23,415 nt of DNA from a virus (IMGVR_UViG_3300035177_000003:1-23415), one strand, 5' to 3'. Positions 1-8,396 are shown, numbered from the stretch's first letter. The notes: generated by a model from the letters alone, not told the origin. Made by a program: numbers and translations.

Positions 1-53
1 CCGCGCTTGTAGTGGTTTGCACTCGGGGGCAGCAGTGGAACCGTGATGGTCAT
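1..53 (-). CDS. rusA: RusA-type Holliday junction resolvase, first 17 codons only
   Basis: Only the N-terminus lies in the window: MTITVPLLPPSANHYKR, running off the left edge. The pattern of a short hydrophobic beta strand followed by LPPSANHY is the characteristic opening of RusA endodeoxyribonucleases, dimeric enzymes that cut Holliday junctions and are common in phages, where they process recombination or replication intermediates before packaging. The ATG overlaps the TGA of the zinc-finger gene before it in an ATGA junction, which supports this start. The catalytic Asp residues of the family lie further downstream and cannot be seen. The call rests on one N-terminal motif plus phage context. 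Confidence 0.72.
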   Translation of the reverse strand, partial: MTITVPLLPPSANHYKR

Positions 54-244
54 GCCGCGCCCCAATACCTGCCGCCCTGCTTGGCAATCTCGCGCCGTGC
101 ATCGGCATATGCTCCCCGGATCGCCATAGCGTCCGCACGGGCGAGGATGACCTGGCAGCGGATGCAAAACCCCGCCATCGTCAGGTGGTGGGCAAGCCGC
201 TGGCAAGCGCGGCATTGCTGCGTCGGGACGTTCCCGCGCTTCAT
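50..244 (-). CDS. Small CxxC-CxxC zinc-finger-like protein (64 aa)
   Basis: A 64-residue basic protein with Cys11-x2-Cys14 and Cys27-x2-Cys30, separated by 12 residues: a four-cysteine zinc-knuckle pattern. The C-terminal half is predicted helical and rich in Ala and Arg. Such small phage proteins often bind nucleic acid or act as adaptors, but the exact role is not recognised. It starts with an ATGA overlap on the gene before and ends with an ATGA overlap onto the RusA gene, so all three are translationally coupled. The pairing with RusA suggests a DNA-transaction role, which is inference only. Confidence 0.7.
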   Translation of the reverse strand: MKRGNVPTQQCRACQRLAHHLTMAGFCIRCQVILARADAMAIRGAYADARREIAKQGGRYWGAA

Positions 245-612
245 GCCGTCACCTGCAATACGTGGTCGCCGGAGTTCCAGACGGCTTCACGGGTGGCGAG
301 GTCGAGAATGATGCAGCCCTCGCTGGCCAGGTGTTCGCCCGCGTGCGCAACTTCGTCCCCGTGAATCAGGAAACCGTCGCGTCCGCAGCAGTCGGTGTCG
401 GCATGGGGAATCAGCGGCAGGACATACGGGCCATGCGCGGGCGTGTCGCGCGGCGGAGCAATGCTCCAGAGGCCGCGCGGTATCGGGCCGATTCCCACCA
501 CGTTCTGCATGGCACCATCGTTAAGGCCAACACCATGACCGCTGTAGCCCGTCGCTACGCACTTGCCCGTGGCGTCCAAGAGGGCACCGGAGGATTGACG
601 AAACGTCCACAT
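241..612 (-). CDS. Tlde1/DUF2778 L,D-transpeptidase-like peptidoglycan enzyme, candidate lysin (123 aa)
   Basis: The order W-x-F-x-QSSG-x-L, GYSG, GPIPRGLW, GP-x-x-LPLIPH, GFLIHGD and SEGCIIL is the signature of the Tlde1/DUF2778 family. Members have an L,D-transpeptidase-like fold and act on peptidoglycan stem peptides (L,D-carboxypeptidase or exchange activity) as T6SS effectors or phage and toxin domains. His84 in IHGD and Cys100 in SEGC match the catalytic His and Cys of the fold. There is no N-terminal signal or membrane segment, so the protein would need a holin or injection to reach the periplasm. The ATG lies one base after the stop of the 475-residue candidate ejection protein, at the end of the structural block where lysis genes often sit. 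A virion-associated role is the alternative. Confidence 0.8.
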   Translation of the reverse strand: MWTFRQSSGALLDATGKCVATGYSGHGVGLNDGAMQNVVGIGPIPRGLWSIAPPRDTPAHGPYVLPLIPHADTDCCGRDGFLIHGDEVAHAGEHLASEGCIILDLATREAVWNSGDHVLQVTA

Positions 613-613
613 G

Positions 614-2041
614 CTATTTGTTCTTCTGGGTTGCGGCGGACGTGACCGCCGGAATCAGCCGCCGTGCAACGGGCGCGGCCTTGTCGAGTCCGCGCGCCGC
701 CAGCATCCGGGTTGCTGGCAGGCTCGCCAGTTCCTGTATAACGGGGGCGCTGATTGCCCCGACAGGGCCAGCAGCCTGCGCGCCAAGGATGGAGCTTGCC
801 AGCGCGCCAGTTCGCGCCGCGCCACGGTCCATGAGGCGCTGGGGCACGCCGGGGCCAAGGCCGCGTCGCAGCATGGCGTTCTTGATGGCAATGAGGGAGC
901 CTTCGCGGTTGCCCAACAGGCCGAACTCCGGCCCCAGCAACTTCTCCAGTTCCAGCTCGTTTGCCGCACGGCCCGCAAGCGCGGCAGACGCGCTGTCCGG
1001 GTGGCCGGTTCCCGGCATCCGGCCAAAGTCAACATGGCGCGACATAGCGCGGCTGAGGTTCAGCGCCTCAGGCGCGGTCATCTGCTCAGGGAAACGGCCA
1101 ATCTGGGCGTGGATGTCCCGTGCTGGGCCCGGGTTCTCATGGAACTCCGTCTCCAGCGTGTCGGCCAGTCCCCCGGCCGCGTTCTCCGCTGGTGCGCGGG
1201 GAATGGTGCCCGTCGCCGCGTTTGTCATCGCTGCGCGTCGGGCGTGGATCGAACCGATGGAATCTTCCGCCGAGTCGGCGACCGTACCCGGGCGAATCCC
1301 GTTGGTGAAGTCCAAAATGTCGCGGCCCGGTGCGCGGCCAAACTTCCGCATCTTGGGCAGCACTCCAGCTGCGCCCTCCGCGAAACCCTCCGCTGCCTTT
1401 CGCAGCCCACTGGATGCCGCCGAACCGGCAGCGCCAGCGAGCGCGCCGTAGCCAGGATTGCCGCCCTGCAACGCCGTGACGCCAGCGGAAGATAGCGCAG
1501 ACGGGATGGCCCGCAGTGCCACGTGGGCGGCGGCCGGCGCTTCCGGAGCCAAGCTCAGCAGCTTCTCGGCAGCGGCATCCTCGGCACCGCCCGGAATGAA
1601 GAACTCTCCGATCTTCTCTCCGCCGTACCCAATGTTCTGCGCGGGTCCGCGTGGCGTGAGGTCTACTTTGCTGATGGCACGGGCGGCAAGCGATGGCCGT
1701 GGCGGCGGGACGCGATAATCCGGGAGTCCGGGCGCGTGCAACACCAGTGGCGCACCCTGCGGTTGCTGCGGCGTCCCAACCGTTCTGACCGTCTGGCCCG
1801 CGCCCTTCAGCGCACCAGCACCGATGCCCAGAAGGCCGCTGCCTGCTTCGCCCAAAAGGCGCTCGGCGGCGTGTAGGTAGGGGTGCGGATCGGGAGGCGG
1901 CGCGACATACTGCGACGACCCGTCTTGCGGCGCGGCAGTTGACGCGGAGTATTTCTCCCACGGCGCTTGCGGGTTTGCTGGCGTCGGCTGCGGAACAGGT
2001 GCAGCCGCGTACTTGGCCCACGGCCCCGGCGGCGTTGTCAC
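614..2041 (-). CDS. Putative internal virion / DNA-ejection protein with PWxKY motifs (475 aa)
   Basis: This is a large Ala/Gly/Pro-rich protein. The N-terminus carries two copies of a PW[AE]KY motif (residues 7-11 and 27-31) in a disordered linker. Long Gly/Ala-rich, probably amphipathic helical stretches follow (about 65-90, 180-225 and 415-470). Such composition, and position last in a set of three after the tail hub, is typical of podovirus ejection proteins that leave the capsid and form the trans-envelope channel. I chose the GTG at 2041 because it overlaps the preceding TGA (GTGA) and has AGAAGG seven bases upstream; a TTG six codons earlier is also possible. No enzymatic motif such as a transglycosylase is recognised. 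Homology is not certain. Confidence 0.72.
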   Translation of the reverse strand: MTTPPGPWAKYAAAPVPQPTPANPQAPWEKYSASTAAPQDGSSQYVAPPPDPHPYLHAAERLLGEAGSGLLGIGAGALKGAGQTVRTVGTPQQPQGAPLVLHAPGLPDYRVPPPRPSLAARAISKVDLTPRGPAQNIGYGGEKIGEFFIPGGAEDAAAEKLLSLAPEAPAAAHVALRAIPSALSSAGVTALQGGNPGYGALAGAAGSAASSGLRKAAEGFAEGAAGVLPKMRKFGRAPGRDILDFTNGIRPGTVADSAEDSIGSIHARRAAMTNAATGTIPRAPAENAAGGLADTLETEFHENPGPARDIHAQIGRFPEQMTAPEALNLSRAMSRHVDFGRMPGTGHPDSASAALAGRAANELELEKLLGPEFGLLGNREGSLIAIKNAMLRRGLGPGVPQRLMDRGAARTGALASSILGAQAAGPVGAISAPVIQELASLPATRMLAARGLDKAAPVARRLIPAVTSAATQKNK

Positions 2042-3675
2042 GGGTTCACCTTCTCCCAATTCGCTTTGTCGGCGGGGTCACCGCCCTTGAAGCGGTAGCC
2101 GCCCTCGACGGTGCCGACCGCAGGCCCGGTTCCGGTTTCGGCCTTGCTGCCCTTTATGCCGCCGATTCCCTTTGCCAGATTCCCGACCAGATTGTCGAAG
2201 ACGTTGAGCTGCTTGAGCGCCAGTTCCGTGCTGCCACTCGTAATGTTCGGAAGCGCCTTGATGATCGCGTGACGCATCGTGTCGGAGCCTTGCCCCATGC
2301 CCGCCACGCTCCGCAGCGACAGGGCGCGTTCCTGCATCGAGAACAGGTCCGCCACCAGGTCTTGCTGTTGCGGCGTCAGGCCAGACGCCATAAGGTCGGT
2401 AATGGCGTTCTTCATCGTGGACGGGTCCACGTCGCGCATGGCGAGTGACAACTGCGCCGTCTGCTTGGGGCTGAACGGCGCAAGGCCGCGAGCCGTCAGC
2501 GCAGACCGGAGGGCTTGGCTTCCCGATTGGATGTCGGCGATTTGCGCCTGACGGCCCATGACACTGTTCGCCAGCGAACCAGGGGCAGCGCCTCGCGCCT
2601 CCGCGTCCTTGGCGCTCATATAGACGAAGTTGCCGGTCTGAGGGTCAAACACGGCGACCGGGCGCGTTTCGTTGTAGCCCGCGCCATGAGCCTCTCCGCT
2701 CGCAGCGGCTTCATCATTCCTGATCTTCTCGATGGCCTTTCCCCAGCGGTCCAAGTCCGAAAGGTACTTGGGGTCTTTCGCTCCGCCGGGATAGTTCTTG
2801 GCGTCAGGCTCCGGCCCAACCGCCGCCGTAACTTGCGCGCCGATTTCCGGGGCGAGGCCGGTCGGCTTGGGTGCTGGCGGCATCACCGGCTGGCCGTTCA
2901 GCAGAAGCGGCGTTACCTTGCCGCTGCGGTCAACCATGACAAAACCGTTGTCGGTAGCGTGGATTTCCGGCGCGCCCTGCGGAGCGGGGGCCAAAACAGG
3001 TTTCCCGCCGAAGGTGACCGGCTCAACGTCGCCGGTGGCCTTGTTGATCCGCATGAGGCCACCGGCGGTATTTTGGACCTCGTAGGGAGGCACCGGACCC
3101 TGCGCAGCTTTAGCGGCGTCCGCGCTCGCCAACCCCGCGTCGGCCTGCGACTTCTCTATCCCGGCCTCCGTCGCCGCCTGCTTCTCCGCCCGGTCAGTCT
3201 GGCCCTCCGCCTGCTGGCGCCGGTCCTGATACCCAATGGTCCCGATGCCCAGCCGTTGCTCAATCCCGGGGGCGAACAGGCGTCCGGCGGCGTCCCCGAT
3301 CTTCTGGAGAACCCCGAGTTTCCCGGTATAGTTCGGAGGTCTGATGGCGCTCTCGTTCTGCTTGGCCTGCTGGACCGCCTCCATCGCGGGGGACGGACCC
3401 ATTGCGGGGGATGCAATCGCGGGGAGCGGCCCCATCGAGGCCCCGGGTGGCATCAGGGCTGGCGGCGGGGCGGCCGGGGGCGCGATGCCAGGTGCCCGCA
3501 GCGGCCCCGCAGTCGCGTCAGGACGCGGCGGAATCCCCGGGATGGTGTAGGCGCGGGGCGAAGGCCCCGGAGCCGCAATGGTGGGCTGCTGGGGCGCAAT
3601 GCTGGCCGCTAGGCGTGCGAGTGCCTGCTGGTCAAGCGGCAACGGGTTCAGGTTGGGGGGTGCGATGGTTGCCAT
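2038..3675 (-). CDS. Putative internal virion / ejection protein (545 aa)
   Basis: The first ~100 residues are proline-rich and disordered. A charged Ala/Gln/Lys stretch that may form a coiled coil follows (around 150-190), then short beta-rich repeats around VEPVTFGGKPVL and VTPLLLNGQPVM. The C-terminal half is helical and ends in GGYRFKGGDPADKANWEKV, a tail seen in many phage internal virion proteins. The protein most probably sits in the capsid and is ejected with the DNA. It starts 2 bp after the stop of the 176-residue gene and overlaps the 475-residue gene by GTGA. No catalytic residues are recognised. Confidence 0.75.
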   Translation of the reverse strand: MATIAPPNLNPLPLDQQALARLAASIAPQQPTIAAPGPSPRAYTIPGIPPRPDATAGPLRAPGIAPPAAPPPALMPPGASMGPLPAIASPAMGPSPAMEAVQQAKQNESAIRPPNYTGKLGVLQKIGDAAGRLFAPGIEQRLGIGTIGYQDRRQQAEGQTDRAEKQAATEAGIEKSQADAGLASADAAKAAQGPVPPYEVQNTAGGLMRINKATGDVEPVTFGGKPVLAPAPQGAPEIHATDNGFVMVDRSGKVTPLLLNGQPVMPPAPKPTGLAPEIGAQVTAAVGPEPDAKNYPGGAKDPKYLSDLDRWGKAIEKIRNDEAAASGEAHGAGYNETRPVAVFDPQTGNFVYMSAKDAEARGAAPGSLANSVMGRQAQIADIQSGSQALRSALTARGLAPFSPKQTAQLSLAMRDVDPSTMKNAITDLMASGLTPQQQDLVADLFSMQERALSLRSVAGMGQGSDTMRHAIIKALPNITSGSTELALKQLNVFDNLVGNLAKGIGGIKGSKAETGTGPAVGTVEGGYRFKGGDPADKANWEKVNP

Positions 3676-3677
3676 GA

Positions 3678-4208
3678 TTAACCGCCGTTGCTTCCACTGC
3701 CGCCGAACGAGAAGGACGTGCCCGGGATGCGGCCGGTAATACCGCCCAGCGCCTTCCCAAGCCCACCAGCGATGCCGCCCATGAGTTCGTTGCCGAACGT
3801 CGAGTTACTTGCGTTGTTGTAGAGGTCAAGCGCCTGCAACGCCTGCCCGCTGTTGGTGCCGAACAGCCCTTGCAGACCGGAGATCCCTTTATTGGCGTTG
3901 TCGGCGGTGATGCGGCCCGCGTCATTCGACAGGGTTTCCTGACCATTCCTGACCGCCTGATCGAGTTCAGGGGCGAAGCTCCCGGAGTTGCGGGTCCGGG
4001 CAGCCCGGAGGGCACCTTGCCCGAACGCCCCGGCGGTCGCGCCCCCCACGGACTGCTGGGCGGCGGTATTCTCCGCGATGCTCCCGGGGGTGGCGAGGCC
4101 ATTCGCCATCCGGGTATACATCGGGGTCAGGGTGCCTTCAAGGCTGTTGGCCCGGTTCTGGTCCTGAGTGGCCGTGTTGCGAGCGAGATTTGCTGCGCTT
4201 TTGCTCAT
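3678..4208 (-). CDS. Small Gly/Ala-rich internal virion protein (176 aa)
   Basis: A 176-residue protein rich in Ala, Gly, Asn and Ser. It has a soluble helical first half (residues 1-120) and a Gly-rich end with GGIAGGLGKALGG, which could insert in a membrane. The pattern recalls small podovirus ejection proteins (P22 gp7 or T7 gp14 type), by composition and position rather than identity. The ATG at 4208 overlaps the TGA of the GNAT-like gene (ATGA). An upstream in-frame extension exists but would be out of keeping with this coupling. It is the first of three consecutive candidate ejection genes. Confidence 0.72.
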   Translation of the reverse strand: MSKSAANLARNTATQDQNRANSLEGTLTPMYTRMANGLATPGSIAENTAAQQSVGGATAGAFGQGALRAARTRNSGSFAPELDQAVRNGQETLSNDAGRITADNANKGISGLQGLFGTNSGQALQALDLYNNASNSTFGNELMGGIAGGLGKALGGITGRIPGTSFSFGGSGSNGG

Positions 4209-4588
4209 ACTTTCCTCTGGTAGCAGTCCCACACCGGGCGGCTCCATCCCAGCCGCTCCATCAACTTCCTGCCGAATCCGCGGGCACGCCGTGGCTCCAG
4301 CCACACGTAGGCGCAATCAACCCCAGCCTGTCGCGCCATATCGGCCAACTGTTCCTGCATCGCGGCAACGGCCGCCCACCGGCGCGCCGGGGTGCCCCAC
4401 CGGTGGTCCAGCACCAGGACCACTTCAACGGCCCGGACCGTCACCGCGCCCGCGACAACCGCGCCGCCGTCCCGCACCACCACGGCATCGGCGATGGACC
4501 TCCCGGGGAACGGGTACGGTTCGCGCTGGCGTCCGTGCAGCCGTTCCAACTCCGCGACATCGTGGGCGTCCGCGCACTCGACCTTCAC
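4205..4588 (-). CDS. GNAT-fold acetyltransferase-like protein (127 aa)
   Basis: The strand/helix order fits a compact GNAT domain: an opening helix (DVAELERLHGR), beta strands at 34-50, a beta strand VEVVLVL followed by a basic turn DHRWGTPARRW and helix where acetyl-CoA normally binds, then a strand CAYVWLEP, a helix RGFGRKLMERLGW and a closing strand WDCYQRKV. The F-G-x-K-L-x-x-x-L-G-W ending is typical of GNAT enzymes. The pyrophosphate loop is not the canonical Q/RxxGxG/A, so it may be inactive or structural. The GTG start overlaps the stop of the gene before (GTGA). Some T7-like phages carry a GNAT-like gene just after the tail-tube/hub gene (internal virion protein A region), so a virion role is possible. 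Confidence 0.68.
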   Translation of the reverse strand: MKVECADAHDVAELERLHGRQREPYPFPGRSIADAVVVRDGGAVVAGAVTVRAVEVVLVLDHRWGTPARRWAAVAAMQEQLADMARQAGVDCAYVWLEPRRARGFGRKLMERLGWSRPVWDCYQRKV

Positions 4589-5145
4589 AGGAGCGACCGG
4601 GTGCTCCCGGGGGTTTCGGTCCGGGTCTGGGTCTGGCCGAAGCCCGCGCCCCCGAGTGTCCCGCTTGTGGGGGCGGTTCCGCTCCCCTTGGACGGCGGGT
4701 ACGCTGGCCCCGCCAATCCCCCCGGCTCAACCTTGGTCGGGCTGTTGGGTGTCCCGTGGAACACTGGCGCGGATGGTTTGCCGCTCGGGTACTGGCTATA
4801 GGCCCGCATGTAGATCGGCTGCGCCCCCAAAGCGCCCCGGTAATCCCGCGACGGCCCCGATTGCAACAGGGTCGGCTGGCTGAAGTTCGGTGTGGTGGAG
4901 GCCTCGAAGTGGTAAATGATCCCCCGGGTCACCGGCGAGTTATCGGTGATCTGGGCGTGGACGATCCCGCCCGCCGCCGCCACGTTCAGCGCCCCGACCT
5001 GGGGCGGCTGCGGCGGCTCGCCCGTTGGGTTGGCGTTGGTCTGCTGTGCCATCGTGTTGATCCGGCGCAACAGATCATCAAGGGCCTCCGCAAGCTGCGG
5101 GGACTGCTGGGCGATGTGGGGCCGGTTTCGGTAACCAGTGGACAT
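4585..5145 (-). CDS. Fibronectin-III-like virion protein (186 aa)
   Basis: Residues 1-36 form a predicted helix (QLAEALDDLLRRIN). Residues ~48-132 resemble a fibronectin type III sandwich, with YHFEASTTPNF and a late P-I-Y-M-R-A-Y-S-Q-Y strand followed by SGKPSAP, the usual end of an FnIII domain. The tail from 133 is Gly/Pro/Ser/Thr-rich and disordered. FnIII-like domains decorate tails of many phages and may bind glycans at the cell surface. The ATG overlaps the hub stop as TAATG. Function beyond a tail-associated surface protein is not known. Confidence 0.7.
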   Translation of the reverse strand: MSTGYRNRPHIAQQSPQLAEALDDLLRRINTMAQQTNANPTGEPPQPPQVGALNVAAAGGIVHAQITDNSPVTRGIIYHFEASTTPNFSQPTLLQSGPSRDYRGALGAQPIYMRAYSQYPSGKPSAPVFHGTPNSPTKVEPGGLAGPAYPPSKGSGTAPTSGTLGGAGFGQTQTRTETPGSTRSLL

Positions 5146-8100
5146 TAGGACGCCATCGGGAAGGGTGCCGAGGGGTTTGACCGTATCCCCACGACCAGTT
5201 TTTGCAACAGGAACCCGTTATCGGTCTGGCCGCTTACCGGCAGGCTCGCGACCTTGAAGAAGCACCGCGCGCCCTCAACATTGAGGCCAAATTGCAGGTC
5301 AGCGGCCGGCCCAATCGCGAGCGGCCATGCGGGCGGTGCGGGCCACACATTTGCCAGCGACTCGGTCGCGGGCGTCAGGGTCATGGTTCCCACGCCCGAA
5401 ACGTAGGCGGTCGCGAACGGGTACATCTTCTCGAAGCCCCCGACGCCAAGCTGCTGTTCTTCCTCGCGGCTAACAAACCCGTAGGTCCAGTAGAACGGGC
5501 TGATCTGGCCGTAGTCGTCGTCGGTCGAGAAGTACGCGCCCAACTGGTAGGCATTGCCGTTGCCCCCGGCCCCTCCCCCAAAGCAAACGCTGCTCAGGTT
5601 GAGGCTCAGGGCCAGCAACGCCCCGCAGTTCAGCGCGAGATTCCAACTGTTCCATTTCCGCGTCAGGTCACTCGCGATCATCTTGCCGGTAAAGCTAATG
5701 TGGATCGGGGGGCTGTCGGCGATCTGGGGGGCCGACGTTAGTTCCCGGAAGTCGAGCACGTAAACCGCCGTGACCGTTTCGATCCCGTTGAGTGGCAGCC
5801 CGACAAAGACCCGCTGGTTCGCGAGGTCGCACTGGACCCATACGTTTTGGCAGTAGGGCCACGAGATGTTGTTCCAAACCGACTGAATCTCCTGCGACAC
5901 CTTGCGCGGCTCCGCGCCCCAGTAGATGTAGAGGCCGTCGCGCGACGCGATAAATCCCCACTGCTCGCCCCCGATGCCGGTGCCCCACTGGCCCGCGTCC
6001 ACTGACCACGGCGACAGCGCCCCAACGGTCGCGGAAATCTGGGGAACCTCCCAGTCGGCAGGCTCGTTGTTGGGCGAATCGTTGGTGCCGTAGAGTCCCC
6101 CCTTCGTGTGGATGTTGAGGGTTCCGCGAAGCTGACTCATTGCCAGGATCGGGGTTGGGTCATCATCCGGGCCAAGCACCCCCGTTACCCCGTCGAACGA
6201 TTCCGGGTTCTCGATGTAGCTAAAAAGCGCCTGCGGAAACTGTGGTTCGGCGGTCGGGAACAGTTCGCACTCGTCAATCTTCACCACATCGCTTGACGCC
6301 TGGTTCTTGGCGTAGACCCGGAGAACCGCATCCGCCGGAATCTGCCCGGGGGTCGCGGCGTTGAAGTCCGCCTGAAAGAACTTCCCGGCGGTCCCGACCT
6401 CCGCGAGCGCGATAGTCGCGGTCGCCAGCACCCCATCGGTCGCGCTGTAGAGGTCCGCGATAACGTCTCCGGCGGTCCCGGTCGAGGTCAGCCACGCGCG
6501 AAACGTGTACTTGGTTGCGCCCTGCAGAATCGCGACGTTCAGGTAGTCCTGATAAACCGACTGGCTGATCTGGCCCTTGGGGTTGCTGGTCCCGTCCCCG
6601 GTAATCTGCCACGCGAAACCAAACTCAACCCCCGTGGTGGTGAGGGCGCCCCCGGAGGTAACGACGGTCCAGCCGGTCGGGACATTCGAGCTGATGTAGC
6701 CCCCGTCAAACCCCATGTTGAGCAGGTTTGGGAGCAGGTTCGGCATTCCCCACGCGGCCAACCGGGAAGCGTAGGCGAAGACCCCGATGCACGGCCCGAG
6801 CGTCTGTTGCTCAAACAGGTTGTTCCCGGGGATCCCGATTCCGGTCGCCGACAACAGGGCGTTGTCGGAGAAGTTCATGATGGCGCTGGTCGAGGTATTG
6901 TCCGGCACAACGGTCGCAGCCACCAAAATCTGGTCCGTCCCCGGGATGTTGCTCGGGAGCTTGATGGCGGTCGGGATCGTGAAGAAGTTGCTCCCGCCAG
7001 CCGCCGTGAACGCCAGGACCCGGGCGACAACATTGGGCGGCCCAATCGCCAAGTCCGTCACGTTCACCTTCTGGTTTCCCTGCGAACTGAACGCCACGGG
7101 AGGGGACGGCTTTGTCAGGGCACCATTGCGTGTCAGGAACATCTGGACGCACTGGTAGGTGCCCGCCGAACTGGAACCCCCAAACGTCGCGGTCCCCCCG
7201 GTGGTTGAGCCGTTGCTGCCGTTCAGCCCGGTAATCCCGATGGTGCTGATTGTGACGGTCGAGCCGCTCACCGCCGTTACCGACCAGGTCGCCGGGTTCC
7301 CCCCGGTGTTCGAGTCGTAGGGGTGGGTGCTGTCGCCCGCAACCGACCCCGTGATGTAGACGGTATCGCCCACCGCGACATTGCTGGGGGCGGCCGACAG
7401 CGTGATGGTGGCCCCTTGGGTCGCGACCCCCACGCTGTCGCGTTCAACGAGGGTCTGGATCATGACGGTCGCGCCCCCGCCACCGCTGTCATTGGCGGAG
7501 CCATTGTGGTAGGTGATCTGGGTCGAGGATGGGACGCTCGCGATGGTGTAGACGCCGTTGAGTCCCGAGTTGGGATTCCCGGTCACCAGGATGGTATCGC
7601 CCGTCAGCAGATTGTGGTTCTGGCCGAACGTGAGGGTCCCGACGCTCGGGGTCGTTACCGAGTAGGCGGTGGTGGTCAGGGGCACGAAAGCGTAGGTGAC
7701 CGTGAACGAGGTTGTTGACGGGACGCCCGTCACCAAATAGACCCCGTTGAACAGCGGGACACCAACGAGTGAAACGTACTGGCCCGACAGCAGCCCGTGG
7801 GCCGCCGAGGTTGTCACCACCAAGGTTGCGGTGGCGGCGTCCACGTTCGTGCTGGTCGTGATCGCGCTGATGGACTCCCCGACATTGGCGATGGACGTGA
7901 TCGTGCTGGTCGAGGAATACGGGGCGCACGCCGGGGCCGCGCCGGGGCCGTCCTGCGTCAGGCGGTCGAAGTTGGTTCCGTCGTACTGGCGCGGCACATC
8001 CGTCCCGATGTTGCCATCGGAGAACGCCATGTAGGCGCGGCCAAAGGCGTTCGCCAGCTTCATGCGGCACCCCGGCGTCACCGACGCAATGTTGGTGATG

Positions 8101-8396
8101 ACCCCGGGGGCATTGGCCACGTCTTCCTGGTACAGCGCGCCGTCGCTGTAGAGCACGAGGTTCAGGGGGTTGCCGTTCGGCTGGCGGAAGACCCCCTCCG
8201 ATACAACGGTGGTTCCGGCGCGCCCCGGGTACAAACGCCGAAGCGCTCGACGGCTGGTCACGGCCCCGGGTGAAAACTCCACGTCCCCGCATAACGGCGA
8301 GATTCCGGCCGGACAATCTGGAGGGGCAATCTCGGTGTCGAGACCTCCAAACAGATCGAGCGAACCTTCTGCCGTTATGCCGTAGGGAGTAGGCAT
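5145..8396 (-). CDS. Large tail hub / stabilisation-type protein with inserted beta modules (1083 aa)
   Basis: The N-terminus (LDLFGGLDTE, FSPGAVTSRRALRRLYPG, then VLYSDGALYQEDV) and the C-terminal half (GFIASRDGLYIYWG, QRVFVGLPLNG, YVLDFRELTSAP) follow the scheme of P22 gp10-like or T7 gp12-like tail proteins that close the head below the portal. Inserted in it are three small beta modules at about 194-235, 253-298 and 330-388 (pattern HxLLTGDxxxVTGxxxLNGVYxI) and a jelly-roll, carbohydrate-binding-like region at about 557-717. At 1083 residues it is longer than the usual 450-800 of the family because of these insertions. It starts as TAATG on the stop of the 133-residue gene. Confidence 0.78.
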   Translation of the reverse strand: MPTPYGITAEGSLDLFGGLDTEIAPPDCPAGISPLCGDVEFSPGAVTSRRALRRLYPGRAGTTVVSEGVFRQPNGNPLNLVLYSDGALYQEDVANAPGVITNIASVTPGCRMKLANAFGRAYMAFSDGNIGTDVPRQYDGTNFDRLTQDGPGAAPACAPYSSTSTITSIANVGESISAITTSTNVDAATATLVVTTSAAHGLLSGQYVSLVGVPLFNGVYLVTGVPSTTSFTVTYAFVPLTTTAYSVTTPSVGTLTFGQNHNLLTGDTILVTGNPNSGLNGVYTIASVPSSTQITYHNGSANDSGGGGATVMIQTLVERDSVGVATQGATITLSAAPSNVAVGDTVYITGSVAGDSTHPYDSNTGGNPATWSVTAVSGSTVTISTIGITGLNGSNGSTTGGTATFGGSSSAGTYQCVQMFLTRNGALTKPSPPVAFSSQGNQKVNVTDLAIGPPNVVARVLAFTAAGGSNFFTIPTAIKLPSNIPGTDQILVAATVVPDNTSTSAIMNFSDNALLSATGIGIPGNNLFEQQTLGPCIGVFAYASRLAAWGMPNLLPNLLNMGFDGGYISSNVPTGWTVVTSGGALTTTGVEFGFAWQITGDGTSNPKGQISQSVYQDYLNVAILQGATKYTFRAWLTSTGTAGDVIADLYSATDGVLATATIALAEVGTAGKFFQADFNAATPGQIPADAVLRVYAKNQASSDVVKIDECELFPTAEPQFPQALFSYIENPESFDGVTGVLGPDDDPTPILAMSQLRGTLNIHTKGGLYGTNDSPNNEPADWEVPQISATVGALSPWSVDAGQWGTGIGGEQWGFIASRDGLYIYWGAEPRKVSQEIQSVWNNISWPYCQNVWVQCDLANQRVFVGLPLNGIETVTAVYVLDFRELTSAPQIADSPPIHISFTGKMIASDLTRKWNSWNLALNCGALLALSLNLSSVCFGGGAGGNGNAYQLGAYFSTDDDYGQISPFYWTYGFVSREEEQQLGVGGFEKMYPFATAYVSGVGTMTLTPATESLANVWPAPPAWPLAIGPAADLQFGLNVEGARCFFKVASLPVSGQTDNGFLLQKLVVGIRSNPSAPFPMAS

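Noticed and set aside
611-3612. Long plus-strand ORFs opposite the candidate ejection genes
   Set aside because: They are antisense shadows in GC-rich DNA, Arg/Gly/Pro-rich without domains, while the minus frames have ordered domains and coupled starts.
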